A stretch of 64,000 nucleotides of DNA from Caenispirillum bisanense (GTDB taxonomy: Bacteria > Pseudomonadota > Alphaproteobacteria > Rhodospirillales > Rhodospirillaceae). The position numbers and the translations under genes were made by a program. Shown in pieces: positions 43,632 through 53,037 of this stretch. The notes under the pieces were generated by a model, which worked only from the letters and a program-made list of their open reading frames with translations, did no database searches and was not told the origin of the DNA. How positions within the stretch are numbered: the first letter of the stretch is position 1; the number at the start of each line of letters is the position of its first letter. The DNA lies in assembly GCF_900230255.1 (NCBI RefSeq), contig NZ_OCNJ01000004.1, positions 186,001 through 250,000 on the forward strand. Direction: 5' to 3'.

Positions 43632-43680
43632 GTAGTTGCCTCCGCCGGGAGCGGTTGAGGGGAAACGGGGTGAGGGTCGG

Positions 43681-44298
43681 TCAGAACTCGACGCCGGCCT
43701 GGGCCTTGATGCCGGCGCGGAAGGGGTGTTTCACGAGCTTCATCTCGGTGACCAGGTCGGCCGCCTCGATCAGTTCCTCGGGGGCGTTGCGGCCAGTGAG
43801 CACGGCGTGCTGGTGGGCCGGGCGGGCGCGCACGGCCTCCAGCACCTCCTCCACCGGCAGGTAGCCGTAGCGCAACACGACGTTCATCTCGTCGAGGATC
43901 ACCATGCCGTACTCGGGATCGGCGAGCCACGCCTTGGCGACCTCGAAGGCGCGGCGGGCGGCGGCGATGTCGCGCTCGCGGTCCTGGGTTTCCCAGGTGA
44001 AGCCCTCGCCCATGGCCTTGAAGTCGACCAGATCGTCGAAGCGGGCCAGTACCTCGCGCTCGGCGGTGTCCATGGCGCCCTTGATGAACTGCACCACGCC
44101 GACTTTCATGCCATGGCCGACGCAGCGCAGCGCCATGCCGAAGGCGGCCGTCGACTTGCCCTTGCCGGCGCCGGTGTTGACGATGACGATGCCGCGCGCG
44201 GCCGTCTTCTCCGCCATGATCTTGTCGCGGATGGCCTTCTTCTTGGCCATCTTCTGCTTGTGGCGCTCGTTGAGGTCTTCGGGTGCTTCGGTGGTCAT
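43681..44298 (-). CDS. cobO: Cob(I)yrinic acid a,c-diamide adenosyltransferase
   Basis: A 205-residue CobO/BtuR-type adenosyltransferase that attaches the adenosyl group of ATP to the reduced cobalt. The P-loop variant NTGAGKGKSTAAFGMALRC (about residues 41-59) and the later VILDEMNVVLRYGYLPVEEV and LTGRNAPEELIEAADLVTEM are diagnostic. The ATG at 44298 overlaps the cobN stop by four bases, so translation is coupled; the longer start at 44358 would lie inside cobN. It ends about 50 bases before the SYLF gene. Confidence 0.95.
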   Translation of the reverse strand: MTTEAPEDLNERHKQKMAKKKAIRDKIMAEKTAARGIVIVNTGAGKGKSTAAFGMALRCVGHGMKVGVVQFIKGAMDTAEREVLARFDDLVDFKAMGEGFTWETQDRERDIAAARRAFEVAKAWLADPEYGMVILDEMNVVLRYGYLPVEEVLEAVRARPAHQHAVLTGRNAPEELIEAADLVTEMKLVKHPFRAGIKAQAGVEF

Positions 44299-47200
44299 GC
44301 GGGTTCCTCCCTGATGCCGGCGAGCACGCGGGCCACGTCGTTGCGGCGGGACCGCCACAGGCCGCGCGCCAGCGCCTCGTCGAACCGGTCGGCCATTTCG
44401 CGCAGGGCCGCCGGGTTGTGCTCGGCGAGGAAGCGGCGCACCGCATCGTCCCCGAGATAGGCCTCGAATATGGCGTCAAGATGGTGATCGGACACGCATT
44501 TCGCCGTCGCCGCGAAGGCGAACAGGTAGTCAACGGTGGCCGCCATCTCGAACGCGCCCTTGTAGCCATGACGCATGACGCCGGCGATCCACTTGGGGTT
44601 CGCCGCCCGGCCGCGGACGATGCGGGCGATTTCTTCCCCCAGCGTGCGGATGCGGGGGCTTTCCGGGCGCGAATGGTCGGGGTGATAGGTCGCCGGCTGG
44701 GCGCCGGACAGCACCCGCACGGCCGCCGTCATGCCGCCTTCGAACTGGTAGTAGTCGTCGGAATCGAGCAGGTCGTGCTCGCGGTTGTCCTGGTTCTGCA
44801 CCACCGCCTGCACCTTGGACAGGCGCTCGCGGAAGGTGCCGTGGGCGGCCTCGCCCTCCGCCCCCGCGCCGTAGGCATAGCCGCCCCAGGCGACGTAGGC
44901 CTCGGCGAGGTCGGCGTCGGTGGTCCAGCCCTTCTCGTCGATCAACGCCTGCAGGCCGGCGCCGTAGGCCCCTGGCTTCGACCCGAACACCCGCGCGCCA
45001 GCGCGGCGGGCGGCGGCGGCCGGGTCGAGGCCGTCGGCGGCGAGGCGCTCCGTCTCCGTCCGCACGCGGGCGGCGAGCGGGTTGTCGTCGGCGCTTTCCT
45101 CCAGGGCCGCCACGGCGCGGGCGGCGCTGTCGAACAGGTCGACGAGGCCGGGGAAGGCATCGCGGAAGAAGCCGGAGATGCGCAAGGTCACGTCCACCCG
45201 TGGCCGCCCGAGCACCGACGCCGGCAGCACCTCGAACCCCGTCACCCGGCGCGAGGCGGCGTCCCACGTCGGCTTGACGCCCATGAGCGCCAGCCCCTGC
45301 GCGATGTCGTCGCCGCCGGTGCGCATGTTGGAGGTGCCCCAGGCGGTGACGGCGATGGTGGACGGGTACTCGCCGTGGTCCTGCCAGTGGCGTTCCAGCA
45401 GCAGGCTGGCCGATTTCCACCCCAGGCTCCAGGCGGCGGGCGTCGGGACGGTGCGGGTGTCGACGGAATAGAAGTTGCGCCCGGTCGGCAGCACGTCCGG
45501 CCGTCCGCGCGTCGGCGCGCCGGAGGGGCCGGGGGCGACGAAGCGGCCGGCGAGCCCGATCAGCAGCCCGCCGAGTTCCGCCGCGCCGCAGGCGTCGATG
45601 GCCGGGGCGAGGGTATCGCGCACATGACCGAGCGCGGCGGCGGCGGCGGTCCAGGCGGGGTCGGCGGCGGTGCTGCCGGCCACCAGGGCGCGGGCGAGCA
45701 GTTCCAGCCGCTCCACCGTATCACCGGCGGTGCGCCAGGGGTCGTCGGCGACGGCGGCGAGCGCCGGCGGCCGCGGGCCGCCCCACGGTGCCGCCATGTC
45801 GCAGTCGAGCGGGTCGAAGCCGGCCCCGAGCGCCAGATCCTTCGCCAGCGCCCGCGTCAGCGCCAGCCCCTCCTGCCCCGCCGGCGGCACGCGGGCCAGC
45901 GCCACCAGCAGGTCGGTGCGCTGGTCGCCGGCGGGGGAGACGCCGAAGACGTGCAGGCCGTCGCGGATCTGCAGTTCCTTCAGCTCGCACAGGTGGGCGT
46001 CGAGCTTGGCGAGCGCCGTATCGGCGTCGTCGTTGGCGGCGATGCCGAGGTCTTCGTCCAGCCCGAGCGTGCGGGCGAGGCCGAGGATGTCGGCGCGCAG
46101 CACCTTCAGCCGGCGCGGGTCGACGCCCGCCGCCTCGAAATACTCGTCCACCAGGGCTTCCAGGTCCTTGAGCGGCCCGTAGCTCTCGGCGCGGGTGAGC
46201 GGCGGCGTCAGGTGATCGATGATGACGGCCTGGGCGCGGCGCTTGGCCTGTGTGCCCTCGCCGGGGTCGTTGACGATGAAGGGGTAGAGGTGCGGCAGCG
46301 GGCCGAACACGGCTTCCGGGAAGCAGTCCTCCGACAGCGCCAGGGCCTTGCCGGGCAGCCATTCCAGGTTGCCGTGCTTGCCCATGTGGACCACCGCATG
46401 CACGCCGCATATCTCGCGCAGCCAGACGTAGAAGGCGAAGTAGCCGTGCGGCGGCACCAGGGCCGGGTCGTGGTAGCTCTGCACCGGGTCGATGTTGTAG
46501 CCGCGCGCCGGCTGGATGCCGACGACCACGTTCCCAAGCGGCAGCACCGACAGCGCGAAACCGCCGCGGTCGGCGCGGAAATGCGGATCGTCTGCGGGCG
46601 CGCCCCAGCGCTCCATCACCTGCCGGCGCACCGCTTCGGGCAGGCGGGCGAAGGCGCCCTCGTACACGGCCAGCGGCAGCACGGCGCGCACGGTGCGGGC
46701 GGCGCGGGCGGTGAGGTCGTTGGTCGGCCCCTCCTGGAGCGTGCGGACCAGGGCATCACCGTCGGCCGGAATGGCGGAGACGCCGTAGCCGGCCGCGCGC
46801 AGGGCCTTCAGCACTTCCACCGTGCCGGCCGGCGTGTCGAGCCCGACACCGTTGCCGAGGCGGCCATCGCGGTTGGGATAGTTGGCGAGCACCAGCGCCA
46901 CCCTACGCTCCGCGGCCGGCGTGCGGCGCAGGCGGGCCCAGCGGGCGGCGAGCGCGGCGACGAAGGCGACGCGGTCGGCCACCGGCTCGTAGGCGACGAT
47001 GTCGCATTGCGTCGCCTCGTCGCGGCGGGCGCGGCCCTTGAAGCTGACGGCGCGGGCGAGCACCCGGCCGTCGACCTCCGGCAGGGCGACGTTCATGGCG
47101 ATGTCGCGGGCCGACAGGCCGCGCGTACCGTCGCGCCACGCCGCTTCCGCGCCGCCCGAGAACACCACCTGCAGCACCGGGCAATCGGCGGCGGCGAAGG

Positions 47201-48005
47201 GGGTGTCGGTGGGCTTGCCGGGGGCGGCGACGGCGAAGCCGGTGGCGTTGAGGATGACGTCGGGCGGCGTTTCCGCCAGCACGCTTTCCACCACCCCGGC
47301 CGCCAGCGGGTCCTTGAGGCTGGTGACGAACAGCGGCAGCGCATTGACGCCCTCCGCCCGCAGCGCCGCGCACAGCGCCTCCACCACGCCCGTGTTGGCC
47401 GCCTGCACCAGGGCGCGGTAGAACACCACCGCCGCCACCGGCGCGCCTTCCACCCATGCACCGCGCATGAGAACGCCGGCGGGCGGCAGCGGCGCCGGTT
47501 CCAGCCACTCCAGATCCCGCCCGAGCAGGGTGGCGGCGTAGCGCAGGAAGTGCCCGGCATTGCCGGTGCCGCCGTGGATCAGATAGCCCCACAGGCGGTC
47601 ATAGGCCGCCGCCGGCACGGTCGACAGGTCGCGCAGCTCGGCGTCCGGCTTGTCGTCGCCCGGCAGCAGCACGAGCAGGATGCCCTTGCGTCGGCAGACC
47701 GTCGCCACCTCGTCGACGCCATAGGGCCAGTAGCCGCGCCCGCCCAGCAGCCGCACCACCACCAGCTTGGCCTGCGCCACCACGGCCTCGACGTAGAGGT
47801 CGACGCTCATGTTGTGGCCGAGGTGCAGCAGGCTCGCCAGCCGCAACGACGGCACCGCGTCGCCCAGGGCGGCGCGGGAGGCGCTCAGGCAGGCGAGTTC
47901 GCTGTCGGCGGCGGACAGCACGACCACGTCGCCCGGCGTCTGGCCGAGGTCGACGGCCTCCGACCCGTCGTCGATGCCTCCCGGTGTGGCGGCGAGCAGA
48001 TGCAT
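44295..48005 (-). CDS. cobN: Cobaltochelatase subunit CobN
   Basis: A 1236-residue large subunit of the aerobic ATP-dependent cobaltochelatase, which inserts cobalt into hydrogenobyrinate a,c-diamide together with CobS and CobT chelatase subunits (not in the window). It resembles BchH in layout. Conserved blocks include VVVRLLGGRGYWPYGVDEV near residue 90, LVLANYPNRDGRLGNGVGLD and AVVHMGKHGNLEWLPGKALA in the middle, and the C-terminal EYDD-type DSDDYYQFEGGMTAAVR. The length is normal. It overlaps cobW by one base and cobO by four, in the core of the operon. Confidence 0.95.
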   Translation of the reverse strand: MHLLAATPGGIDDGSEAVDLGQTPGDVVVLSAADSELACLSASRAALGDAVPSLRLASLLHLGHNMSVDLYVEAVVAQAKLVVVRLLGGRGYWPYGVDEVATVCRRKGILLVLLPGDDKPDAELRDLSTVPAAAYDRLWGYLIHGGTGNAGHFLRYAATLLGRDLEWLEPAPLPPAGVLMRGAWVEGAPVAAVVFYRALVQAANTGVVEALCAALRAEGVNALPLFVTSLKDPLAAGVVESVLAETPPDVILNATGFAVAAPGKPTDTPFAAADCPVLQVVFSGGAEAAWRDGTRGLSARDIAMNVALPEVDGRVLARAVSFKGRARRDEATQCDIVAYEPVADRVAFVAALAARWARLRRTPAAERRVALVLANYPNRDGRLGNGVGLDTPAGTVEVLKALRAAGYGVSAIPADGDALVRTLQEGPTNDLTARAARTVRAVLPLAVYEGAFARLPEAVRRQVMERWGAPADDPHFRADRGGFALSVLPLGNVVVGIQPARGYNIDPVQSYHDPALVPPHGYFAFYVWLREICGVHAVVHMGKHGNLEWLPGKALALSEDCFPEAVFGPLPHLYPFIVNDPGEGTQAKRRAQAVIIDHLTPPLTRAESYGPLKDLEALVDEYFEAAGVDPRRLKVLRADILGLARTLGLDEDLGIAANDDADTALAKLDAHLCELKELQIRDGLHVFGVSPAGDQRTDLLVALARVPPAGQEGLALTRALAKDLALGAGFDPLDCDMAAPWGGPRPPALAAVADDPWRTAGDTVERLELLARALVAGSTAADPAWTAAAAALGHVRDTLAPAIDACGAAELGGLLIGLAGRFVAPGPSGAPTRGRPDVLPTGRNFYSVDTRTVPTPAAWSLGWKSASLLLERHWQDHGEYPSTIAVTAWGTSNMRTGGDDIAQGLALMGVKPTWDAASRRVTGFEVLPASVLGRPRVDVTLRISGFFRDAFPGLVDLFDSAARAVAALEESADDNPLAARVRTETERLAADGLDPAAAARRAGARVFGSKPGAYGAGLQALIDEKGWTTDADLAEAYVAWGGYAYGAGAEGEAAHGTFRERLSKVQAVVQNQDNREHDLLDSDDYYQFEGGMTAAVRVLSGAQPATYHPDHSRPESPRIRTLGEEIARIVRGRAANPKWIAGVMRHGYKGAFEMAATVDYLFAFAATAKCVSDHHLDAIFEAYLGDDAVRRFLAEHNPAALREMADRFDEALARGLWRSRRNDVARVLAGIREEPA

Positions 48006-49066
48006 CAGGCGGCCGGCGCCGTCAGTCCGCTGCGGATGGCCTCGGCGACGGCGGCCTCGTCGAGCCCGTGCAGGCCGATCACCACCAGGTGGCTGCGGCG
48101 GTGCTCCTCGGGCTTCCAGGGGCGGTCGTACCAGCGGTCGATGCGCGGGCCGACGGCCTGCACCAGGTGGCGCGCCGCCTTCCCCGGCACGTCGAGGAAC
48201 CCCTTGACGCGCAGGATGTCGTGGCCGGCGATGGCGGCGTGCAGGCGAGCCTCGAAGGCGTCCAGGTCGTCGACCGGGCCGAACTCCACCACGAAGCTGT
48301 CGAAGTCGTCGTGATCGTGGTCGTCCTCAGTGTCGTGGTGGCTCGGGCGGACGTCGAGATCGTCCTCGGCGGCGGCGTCGAGGCCGAGCAGCACCGCCGG
48401 CTCCACCTTGCCGAAGGCGGCCGGCACCAGCTTCACGCCGGGGCGCAGGCGGGCGCGCAGGTCCTGCTCCAGCACGTCCATGCCGGCTTCGTCCAGCAAG
48501 TCGGCCTTGTTGAGGATGACCATGTCGGCGCAGGCCAGCTGATCCTCGAACACCTCTTCCAGCGGGTTGTCGTGGTCGAGCGCGGCATCGGCCTCGCGCT
48601 GCGCCTGCACGGCATCGGGATCGTCGGCGAAGCGGCCGCCGGCCACCGCATGGGCGTCGACCACCGTAACCACGCCGTCGACGGTGACGCGCGAGCGGAT
48701 CTCCGGCCACTGGAAGGCCTTCACCAGGGGCTTCGGCAGGGCGAGGCCCGAGGTCTCTATGACGATGGCGTCGGGCGGGTTGGCGCCCATCACCAGCTTT
48801 TCCATGGTCGGCAGGAACTCGTCGGCGACCGTGCAGCAGATGCAGCCGTTGGCCAGCTCGACGATGTTGGTCTCCTCGCCGTCGCAGCCCTGTACGCCGC
48901 AGCCCGTCAGGATCTCGCGGTCCATGCCGAGGTCGCCGAACTCGTTGATGACGAGCGCGATGCGCCGGCCGTTCGCCTGCTCCATCAGGTGGCGGATCAG
49001 GGTGGTCTTGCCGGCGCCGAGGAAGCCGGTGACGACGGTGGCGGGAATCTTGCGGGCGACGCTCAT
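48005..49066 (-). CDS. cobW: Cobalamin biosynthesis GTPase CobW
   Basis: A 353-residue COG0523 GTPase. It shows the P-loop GFLGAGKTTLIRHLM, the metal-binding GCICCTV (C-x-C-C) and the GTP-base motif NKADLLDEAG. A His/Asp-rich loop SHHDTEDDHDHDD near residues 240-255 could bind cobalt. CobW of aerobic producers has been shown to bind Co(II) and is thought to deliver it to the CobN chelatase. Its position directly upstream of, and overlapping, cobN fits that role. It follows cobU by 16 bases. Confidence 0.94.
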   Translation of the reverse strand: MSVARKIPATVVTGFLGAGKTTLIRHLMEQANGRRIALVINEFGDLGMDREILTGCGVQGCDGEETNIVELANGCICCTVADEFLPTMEKLVMGANPPDAIVIETSGLALPKPLVKAFQWPEIRSRVTVDGVVTVVDAHAVAGGRFADDPDAVQAQREADAALDHDNPLEEVFEDQLACADMVILNKADLLDEAGMDVLEQDLRARLRPGVKLVPAAFGKVEPAVLLGLDAAAEDDLDVRPSHHDTEDDHDHDDFDSFVVEFGPVDDLDAFEARLHAAIAGHDILRVKGFLDVPGKAARHLVQAVGPRIDRWYDRPWKPEEHRRSHLVVIGLHGLDEAAVAEAIRSGLTAPAA

Positions 49067-49082
49067 GGGGGTCTGGCGGTCC

Positions 49083-49658
49083 TTATGCTTCGACGTTCTT
49101 GAGAATGAGAGGCACTCCGGCCGCCGTGAAGATAACGCGGTCGGCCGCCTCGCTCACCATCTGATTGAGCCGCCCGGCAAGATCCCGGAACGACCGGCCG
49201 AGCGGCGTGTCGGGCACGATGCCGAGCCCGACCTCGTTGCTCACCAGCACGAGGGGCGCGAAGGTGCGGCCGAGCGCCCCGATCAGGGCGTCGATGGCGT
49301 ATTCCGGGTCGATGTCGGGGGCGCTCAGCATCTGGTTGGTCAGCCACAGGGTCAGGCAGTCCACCAGCACCGGCTCGCCGGGCGGCACGCGCGGCAGCAG
49401 GCCGGCGAGGTCCAGCGGCTCTTCCACCGTGCGCCAGAAGGCGTCGCGGCGCTCGCGGTGGACGCTGATGCGCTCGGCCATCTCGTCGTCCCACGCCTGG
49501 GCGGTGGCGACGTAGGTCGCGCGCGCTGCGCCGGAGGCCCGCACCATGGCCTCGGCCAGCCGGCTCTTGCCCGAGCGGGCACCGCCGAGCACCAGCGTCA
49601 CGGGCGGCAGCGGCGAGAAGTCGGCCGGAGCGGGGGGGACCACGGGGGGCAGCGGCAT
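49083..49658 (-). CDS. cobU: Adenosylcobinamide kinase / adenosylcobinamide-phosphate guanylyltransferase
   Basis: A 191-residue bifunctional enzyme (CobU, called CobP in aerobic producers) that phosphorylates adenosylcobinamide and then transfers GMP to it. The P-loop GGARSGKSRLAEAMV, the conserved RRDAFWRTVEEPLDL, LVDCLTLWLTNQM and LVSNEVGLGIVPDTPLGR are all present. The start at 49658 shares one base with the stop of the upstream phosphatase gene. A 16-residue Pro-rich N-terminus precedes the core. Confidence 0.94.
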   Translation of the reverse strand: MPLPPVVPPAPADFSPLPPVTLVLGGARSGKSRLAEAMVRASGAARATYVATAQAWDDEMAERISVHRERRDAFWRTVEEPLDLAGLLPRVPPGEPVLVDCLTLWLTNQMLSAPDIDPEYAIDALIGALGRTFAPLVLVSNEVGLGIVPDTPLGRSFRDLAGRLNQMVSEAADRVIFTAAGVPLILKNVEA

Positions 49659-50248
49659 CAGGGCTCCGGGCTCCAGTTGACGGTGCGGACGGCGGCGCCG
49701 CCGGCCATGAGGTCGATGCGCGTCAGCGACAGCGGATCGACGGCGAAGGATAGCGCAGCCGCGGGCCTGTCCTCCAGCCCGAGGGCGAGAACGAGGGCCG
49801 CTCTTATGGTTCCGGCATGGGCGACGGCCACGATGTCGCGGCCGTCGTGGGCGGCGGTGAGTCGCCCGACGGCCTCCTTCACCCGCGCCACCTGATCGGC
49901 GAAGCTCTCGCCGCCGGGCGGCCTGGTGCCGGCGGGGTCCGGCCAGAAGCCGGCGGTTTCGGCGGCCGGCAGATCGGTCCAGGCTCGGCCCTGCCAGGCG
50001 CCGAAATGCTGCTCCGCCAGCGCCGGCTCGGCCGGGCCGGCGAGCCCGAGGGCGGCGGCCGTGGCCGTGCAGCGGACGAGACCGCTGGTCACGACGACCG
50101 CATCGGCCGGCAGCACACGCGACAGGGCCGCCAGCCGCGCCGGATCGGGCGCCCGGCACGGGAGGTCGAGGGCGCCGACGATGATGCCGGCCTCCGCTGC
50201 CACCGGCGCATGCCGGATCCACCACCAGCGCGTCAGGCCGCTTTCCAT
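49658..50248 (-). CDS. cobC: Histidine phosphatase, probable alpha-ribazole phosphatase
   Basis: A 196-residue phosphoglycerate mutase-like protein. The active-site histidine lies in WWIRHAPV, with R-H-A instead of the common R-H-G; other elements are SGLVRCTATAAAL, EQHFGAWQGRAWTDL, PGGESFADQVARV and the second histidine in VAHAGTIRAAL. In the nucleotide-loop pathway CobC dephosphorylates alpha-ribazole phosphate or adenosylcobalamin phosphate. Position between cobS and cobU strongly supports that. The start at 50248 is preferred because the R-H-A motif then falls near residue 13. Confidence 0.88.
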   Translation of the reverse strand: MESGLTRWWWIRHAPVAAEAGIIVGALDLPCRAPDPARLAALSRVLPADAVVVTSGLVRCTATAAALGLAGPAEPALAEQHFGAWQGRAWTDLPAAETAGFWPDPAGTRPPGGESFADQVARVKEAVGRLTAAHDGRDIVAVAHAGTIRAALVLALGLEDRPAAALSFAVDPLSLTRIDLMAGGAAVRTVNWSPEP

Positions 50249-50256
50249 GGTCCGCG

Positions 50257-51033
50257 TCAGTCCCCCGCGATGGCGGCGAGCGCCAGCAGCGCCGTGGTGG
50301 CCGCGGCCTGCTCGACCGTTCCCAGCACGTCGCCGGTATAGCCGCCGATGTGACGGCGCGCCAGTCCGGCGACCGCCAGCACCGCCATGAGCACCACGGC
50401 GAACAGCGGCGCCAGGGCCGAGCCCGGCAGCACCGCCCAGGCCGCCGCCGCGGCGAGCCCGACGCCGGCCGCGACCGCCGGGGCCGCCGCCCGCCCTGCC
50501 GCCGCACCCAGGCCGTCGGCGCGGGCCGGCTCCAGCAGGACCATGCCGAGCGGGATGGCGGCGCGCGACAGGGCGCCGGCGACGACGAGCGCCGCCGAGG
50601 CCGCCTCCACCCCCGCCGTCTGCAGCACCGCCAGCACCGCCGACCACCGCAGGCCGATAGCCAAGATCAGCGCCAGCACGCCGTAGGAGCCGATGCGGCT
50701 GTCGCGCATGATGGCGAGCTTGCGCTCCTTGTCGGCGCCGCCACCGAAGCCGTCGGCGACGTCGGCGAGGCCGTCCTCGTGCAGCGCGCCCGTCACCCAC
50801 AGGCCCGCCGCCAACGCCACCAGCACGGCGGCGGCATCGGGCAGGTCGAGCAGGTGGGCGAGGTGCAGGGCGATGGCCGACACCAGCCCGACCACCGCCC
50901 CCACCAGGGGAAAGGCCCAGGCGGCGCGGCCGAGCGGCGTCGCCGCAGCCGCCTCGGACAGGCGCGGCAACGGCAGGCGCGTCAGGAAGACGAAGGCGAG
51001 GTGAACCTCCGCCAGGCGGCCGGATTTATCCAT
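50257..51033 (-). CDS. cobS: Adenosylcobinamide-GDP ribazoletransferase (cobalamin synthase)
   Basis: A 258-residue inner-membrane enzyme with about six helices that joins adenosylcobinamide-GDP with alpha-ribazole. The CDP-alcohol-transferase-like signature is seen as [20 protein letters not shown] (about residues 82-101), and the membrane pattern continues through [20 protein letters not shown]. The start MDKSGR at 51033 is chosen; an ATG at 51105 would add 24 residues overlapping the cobT region. It is the first gene of the minus-strand cob operon, divergent from cobT across 77 bases. Confidence 0.93.
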   Translation of the reverse strand: MDKSGRLAEVHLAFVFLTRLPLPRLSEAAAATPLGRAAWAFPLVGAVVGLVSAIALHLAHLLDLPDAAAVLVALAAGLWVTGALHEDGLADVADGFGGGADKERKLAIMRDSRIGSYGVLALILAIGLRWSAVLAVLQTAGVEAASAALVVAGALSRAAIPLGMVLLEPARADGLGAAAGRAAAPAVAAGVGLAAAAAWAVLPGSALAPLFAVVLMAVLAVAGLARRHIGGYTGDVLGTVEQAAATTALLALAAIAGD

Positions 51034-51110
51034 GGTGGGTGATTTCCCTGCGGCGGCGCGGTATGGATCGGGCCGAACCTTTCCACTCCCCAAGCGAAGG
51101 TGCAAGTGGC

Positions 51111-52160
51111 ATGTCCCCGACCGTGCGCTCCGTGGCCGAGTTCCGCGATCTCCTCTCCCGCCTGCCGGCCGCCGACGGCGCTGCTGCCGCCGCCGCCGCG
51201 GCGCGCGAGCCGCAGCTGACCAAGCCGCCGGGCAGCCTGGGGCGGCTGGAGGATCTCGCGGCCTGGCTCGCCGCCTGGCAGGGCCGCCACCCGCCGGTGG
51301 TGGAGCGGGTGCGCTGCGCCGTCTTCGCCGGCAACCACGGCGTCGCCGCGCTCGGCGTCTCGGCCTTCCCGGCGGCGGTGACGGCGCAGATGGTGGAGAA
51401 CTTCCGCCATGGCGGTGCCGCCGTGAACCAGCTGTGCCGCACGGTCGGTGCCGAGCTGACGGTCACCGCCCTCGCCCTCGACCGCCCGACGGCCGACTTC
51501 ACCCAGGCCCCCGCCCTGACGGAAGACGACCTCGTCGCCGCCCTCAACGCCGGCCTCGCGGCGGCGGAAGCGGGCCTCGATGCCCTGTGCCTGGGGGAAA
51601 TGGGCATCGCCAACACCACCAGCGCCGCCGCCATCGGCCTGGCGCTCTACGGCGGCGCCGCGGCGGAATGGACCGGCCCCGGCACCGGCGTCGCCGGTTC
51701 GGCGCTCGCCCGCAAGGCCGAGGTGGTGGCGCAGGGCGTCGCCCTGCACGGCGCCGACCGGCCGGACGGCGTCGAGGTGCTGCGCCGCCTCGGCGGGCGC
51801 GAACTGGCCGCCATCGCCGGCGCGGTGGCGGGGGCGCGGCTGGCGCGGGTGCCGGTGGTGCTCGACGGCTACATCTGCACCGCCGCCGCCGCCTGCCTGG
51901 AAGCGACGGTGCCCGGCGCCCTCGACCACTGCGTCGTCGCCCACGCCAGCGCCGAACCGGGCCACCGCCGCATGGTGGAGCGCCTGGGCAAGCAGGCCCT
52001 GCTCGACCTCGGCCTGCGGCTCGGCGAGGGCTCGGGCGCGGTGCTGGCGGTGAGCGTGCTGAAAGCCGCCGCCGCCTGCCACGCCGGCATGGCGACCTTC
52101 GCCGAGGCGGGCGTGGCGGCGGGAGACGAAGGGCGCGAGGCGGGTACCACGACCGCATAG
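51111..52160 (+). CDS. cobT: Nicotinate-nucleotide-dimethylbenzimidazole phosphoribosyltransferase
   Basis: A 349-residue CobT that makes alpha-ribazole phosphate from nicotinate mononucleotide and dimethylbenzimidazole. Signature sites are [20 protein letters not shown] near the N-terminus, [20 protein letters not shown], and the catalytic Glu in [20 protein letters not shown]. The ATG at 51111 has GAAGGTG as ribosome site and gives the family's usual N-terminus; in-frame starts at 51063 and 51039 are less likely. It is divergent from cobS, so both sides of the loop assembly share one control region. Confidence 0.94.
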   Translation: MSPTVRSVAEFRDLLSRLPAADGAAAAAAAAREPQLTKPPGSLGRLEDLAAWLAAWQGRHPPVVERVRCAVFAGNHGVAALGVSAFPAAVTAQMVENFRHGGAAVNQLCRTVGAELTVTALALDRPTADFTQAPALTEDDLVAALNAGLAAAEAGLDALCLGEMGIANTTSAAAIGLALYGGAAAEWTGPGTGVAGSALARKAEVVAQGVALHGADRPDGVEVLRRLGGRELAAIAGAVAGARLARVPVVLDGYICTAAAACLEATVPGALDHCVVAHASAEPGHRRMVERLGKQALLDLGLRLGEGSGAVLAVSVLKAAAACHAGMATFAEAGVAAGDEGREAGTTTA

Positions 52161-52263
52161 CCCGTATGGGATACTTGTTCCGCACGGCGAATCGGGGTGC
52201 CATGCGGCCGCGTCGGGAACCGCGGCGCTCCGCCGAACCGAAGGGAACAGCAAGGCCCGGGCC

Positions 52264-52941
52264 ATGCGCCGCTTTGCCATTGCACGACCAGCCGAACCCG
52301 CCTCCCCGGCCCGGAAGTCCCGCCGGGCCGATGCCGGGTTCACGCTCGTGGAGATGTCGATCGTGCTGGTGATCATCGGCGTCCTGGTCGGCGGCGTGGT
52401 CAAGGGCCGCGACCTCATCGCCTCGACCAAGGCGACGCGGGCCGTGCAGGAACTGGAAGCGGCGGCCACCGCCGTGCTGGCGTTCCGCGAGCGGTACGGC
52501 AAGAACGTGCGCGACGACACCGCCGACCTGTTCGGGCCGACCGGCATCAGCAACAGCGCGCTGCGGTCGCGCAAGGCCACCGTGCGGATGCGGCAGGCGG
52601 GGCTTCTGCCGCTCGCCGAGGGCGCGTCCACCATCACCACCGACCCGCACCTGCACGCCTTCGGCGGGACGGTCTCGTTCGAGGGCGGCACCATCCTCGG
52701 CTTCGACACCGACTACGGCGCGACCAGCCAGGAAGACACCGCCGTCTGCCTGCGCGCCGTGCCGGGTGCCGCCGGCGCCTGGATCGATGCCCGCGCCGAC
52801 GACGGCGACGCCACCACCGGGCGGGTCCGCGCCACCGACGCCGTCGCCGCCGAGAACTTCGGCACGAGCGGCCCCGTGTCGGCCGTCGCCTACGGCTTCA
52901 TCGACGCGGAAGGGACGGTCTGCCTGCTGGTGACGCGCTGA
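52264..52941 (+). CDS. Prepilin-like protein (type IV pilin / pseudopilin N-terminus)
   Basis: A 225-residue protein with the class III signal: a 25-residue positively charged leader ending in Gly, then FTLVEMSIVLVIIGVLVGGV with the invariant Glu at +5. The rest is a soluble domain with a few cysteines (VCLRAVP, VCLLVTR) that may form a disulfide. No other secretion or pilus genes are nearby, so it is an isolated pilin-like subunit that would need a distant prepilin peptidase. It lies 103 bases downstream of cobT and converges with the phasin gene. Confidence 0.88.
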   Translation: MRRFAIARPAEPASPARKSRRADAGFTLVEMSIVLVIIGVLVGGVVKGRDLIASTKATRAVQELEAAATAVLAFRERYGKNVRDDTADLFGPTGISNSALRSRKATVRMRQAGLLPLAEGASTITTDPHLHAFGGTVSFEGGTILGFDTDYGATSQEDTAVCLRAVPGAAGAWIDARADDGDATTGRVRATDAVAAENFGTSGPVSAVAYGFIDAEGTVCLLVTR

Positions 52942-52960
52942 CCACCGACACTCCGAATGC

Positions 52961-52991
52961 AAAACGGCCGCCCCCTGTCGGGAGCGGCCGT
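52961..52991 (-). terminator. Rho-independent terminator of the phasin gene
   Basis: ACGGCCGC and GCGGCCGT form an eight-base stem with inner pairing; on the minus strand a TTTT run follows. It lies about 46 bases past the phasin stop and may also serve the convergent pilin-like gene. Confidence 0.8.
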
Positions 52992-53037
52992 CGTCCGTCC
53001 GCGGCCGGGGCCGCGACTCGGTGCAGCGCCGGGGCGC

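Noticed and set aside
44283-48314. A 1343-codon open frame on the plus strand opposite cobN and cobW
   Set aside because: It mirrors cobN and cobW, has a composition rich in His, Gln, Gly and Arg typical of antisense reading in GC-rich DNA, and shows no family motif.
51034-51110. A possible second cobalamin riboswitch between cobS and cobT
   Set aside because: The interval is only 77 bases and lacks the conserved core of the riboswitch.
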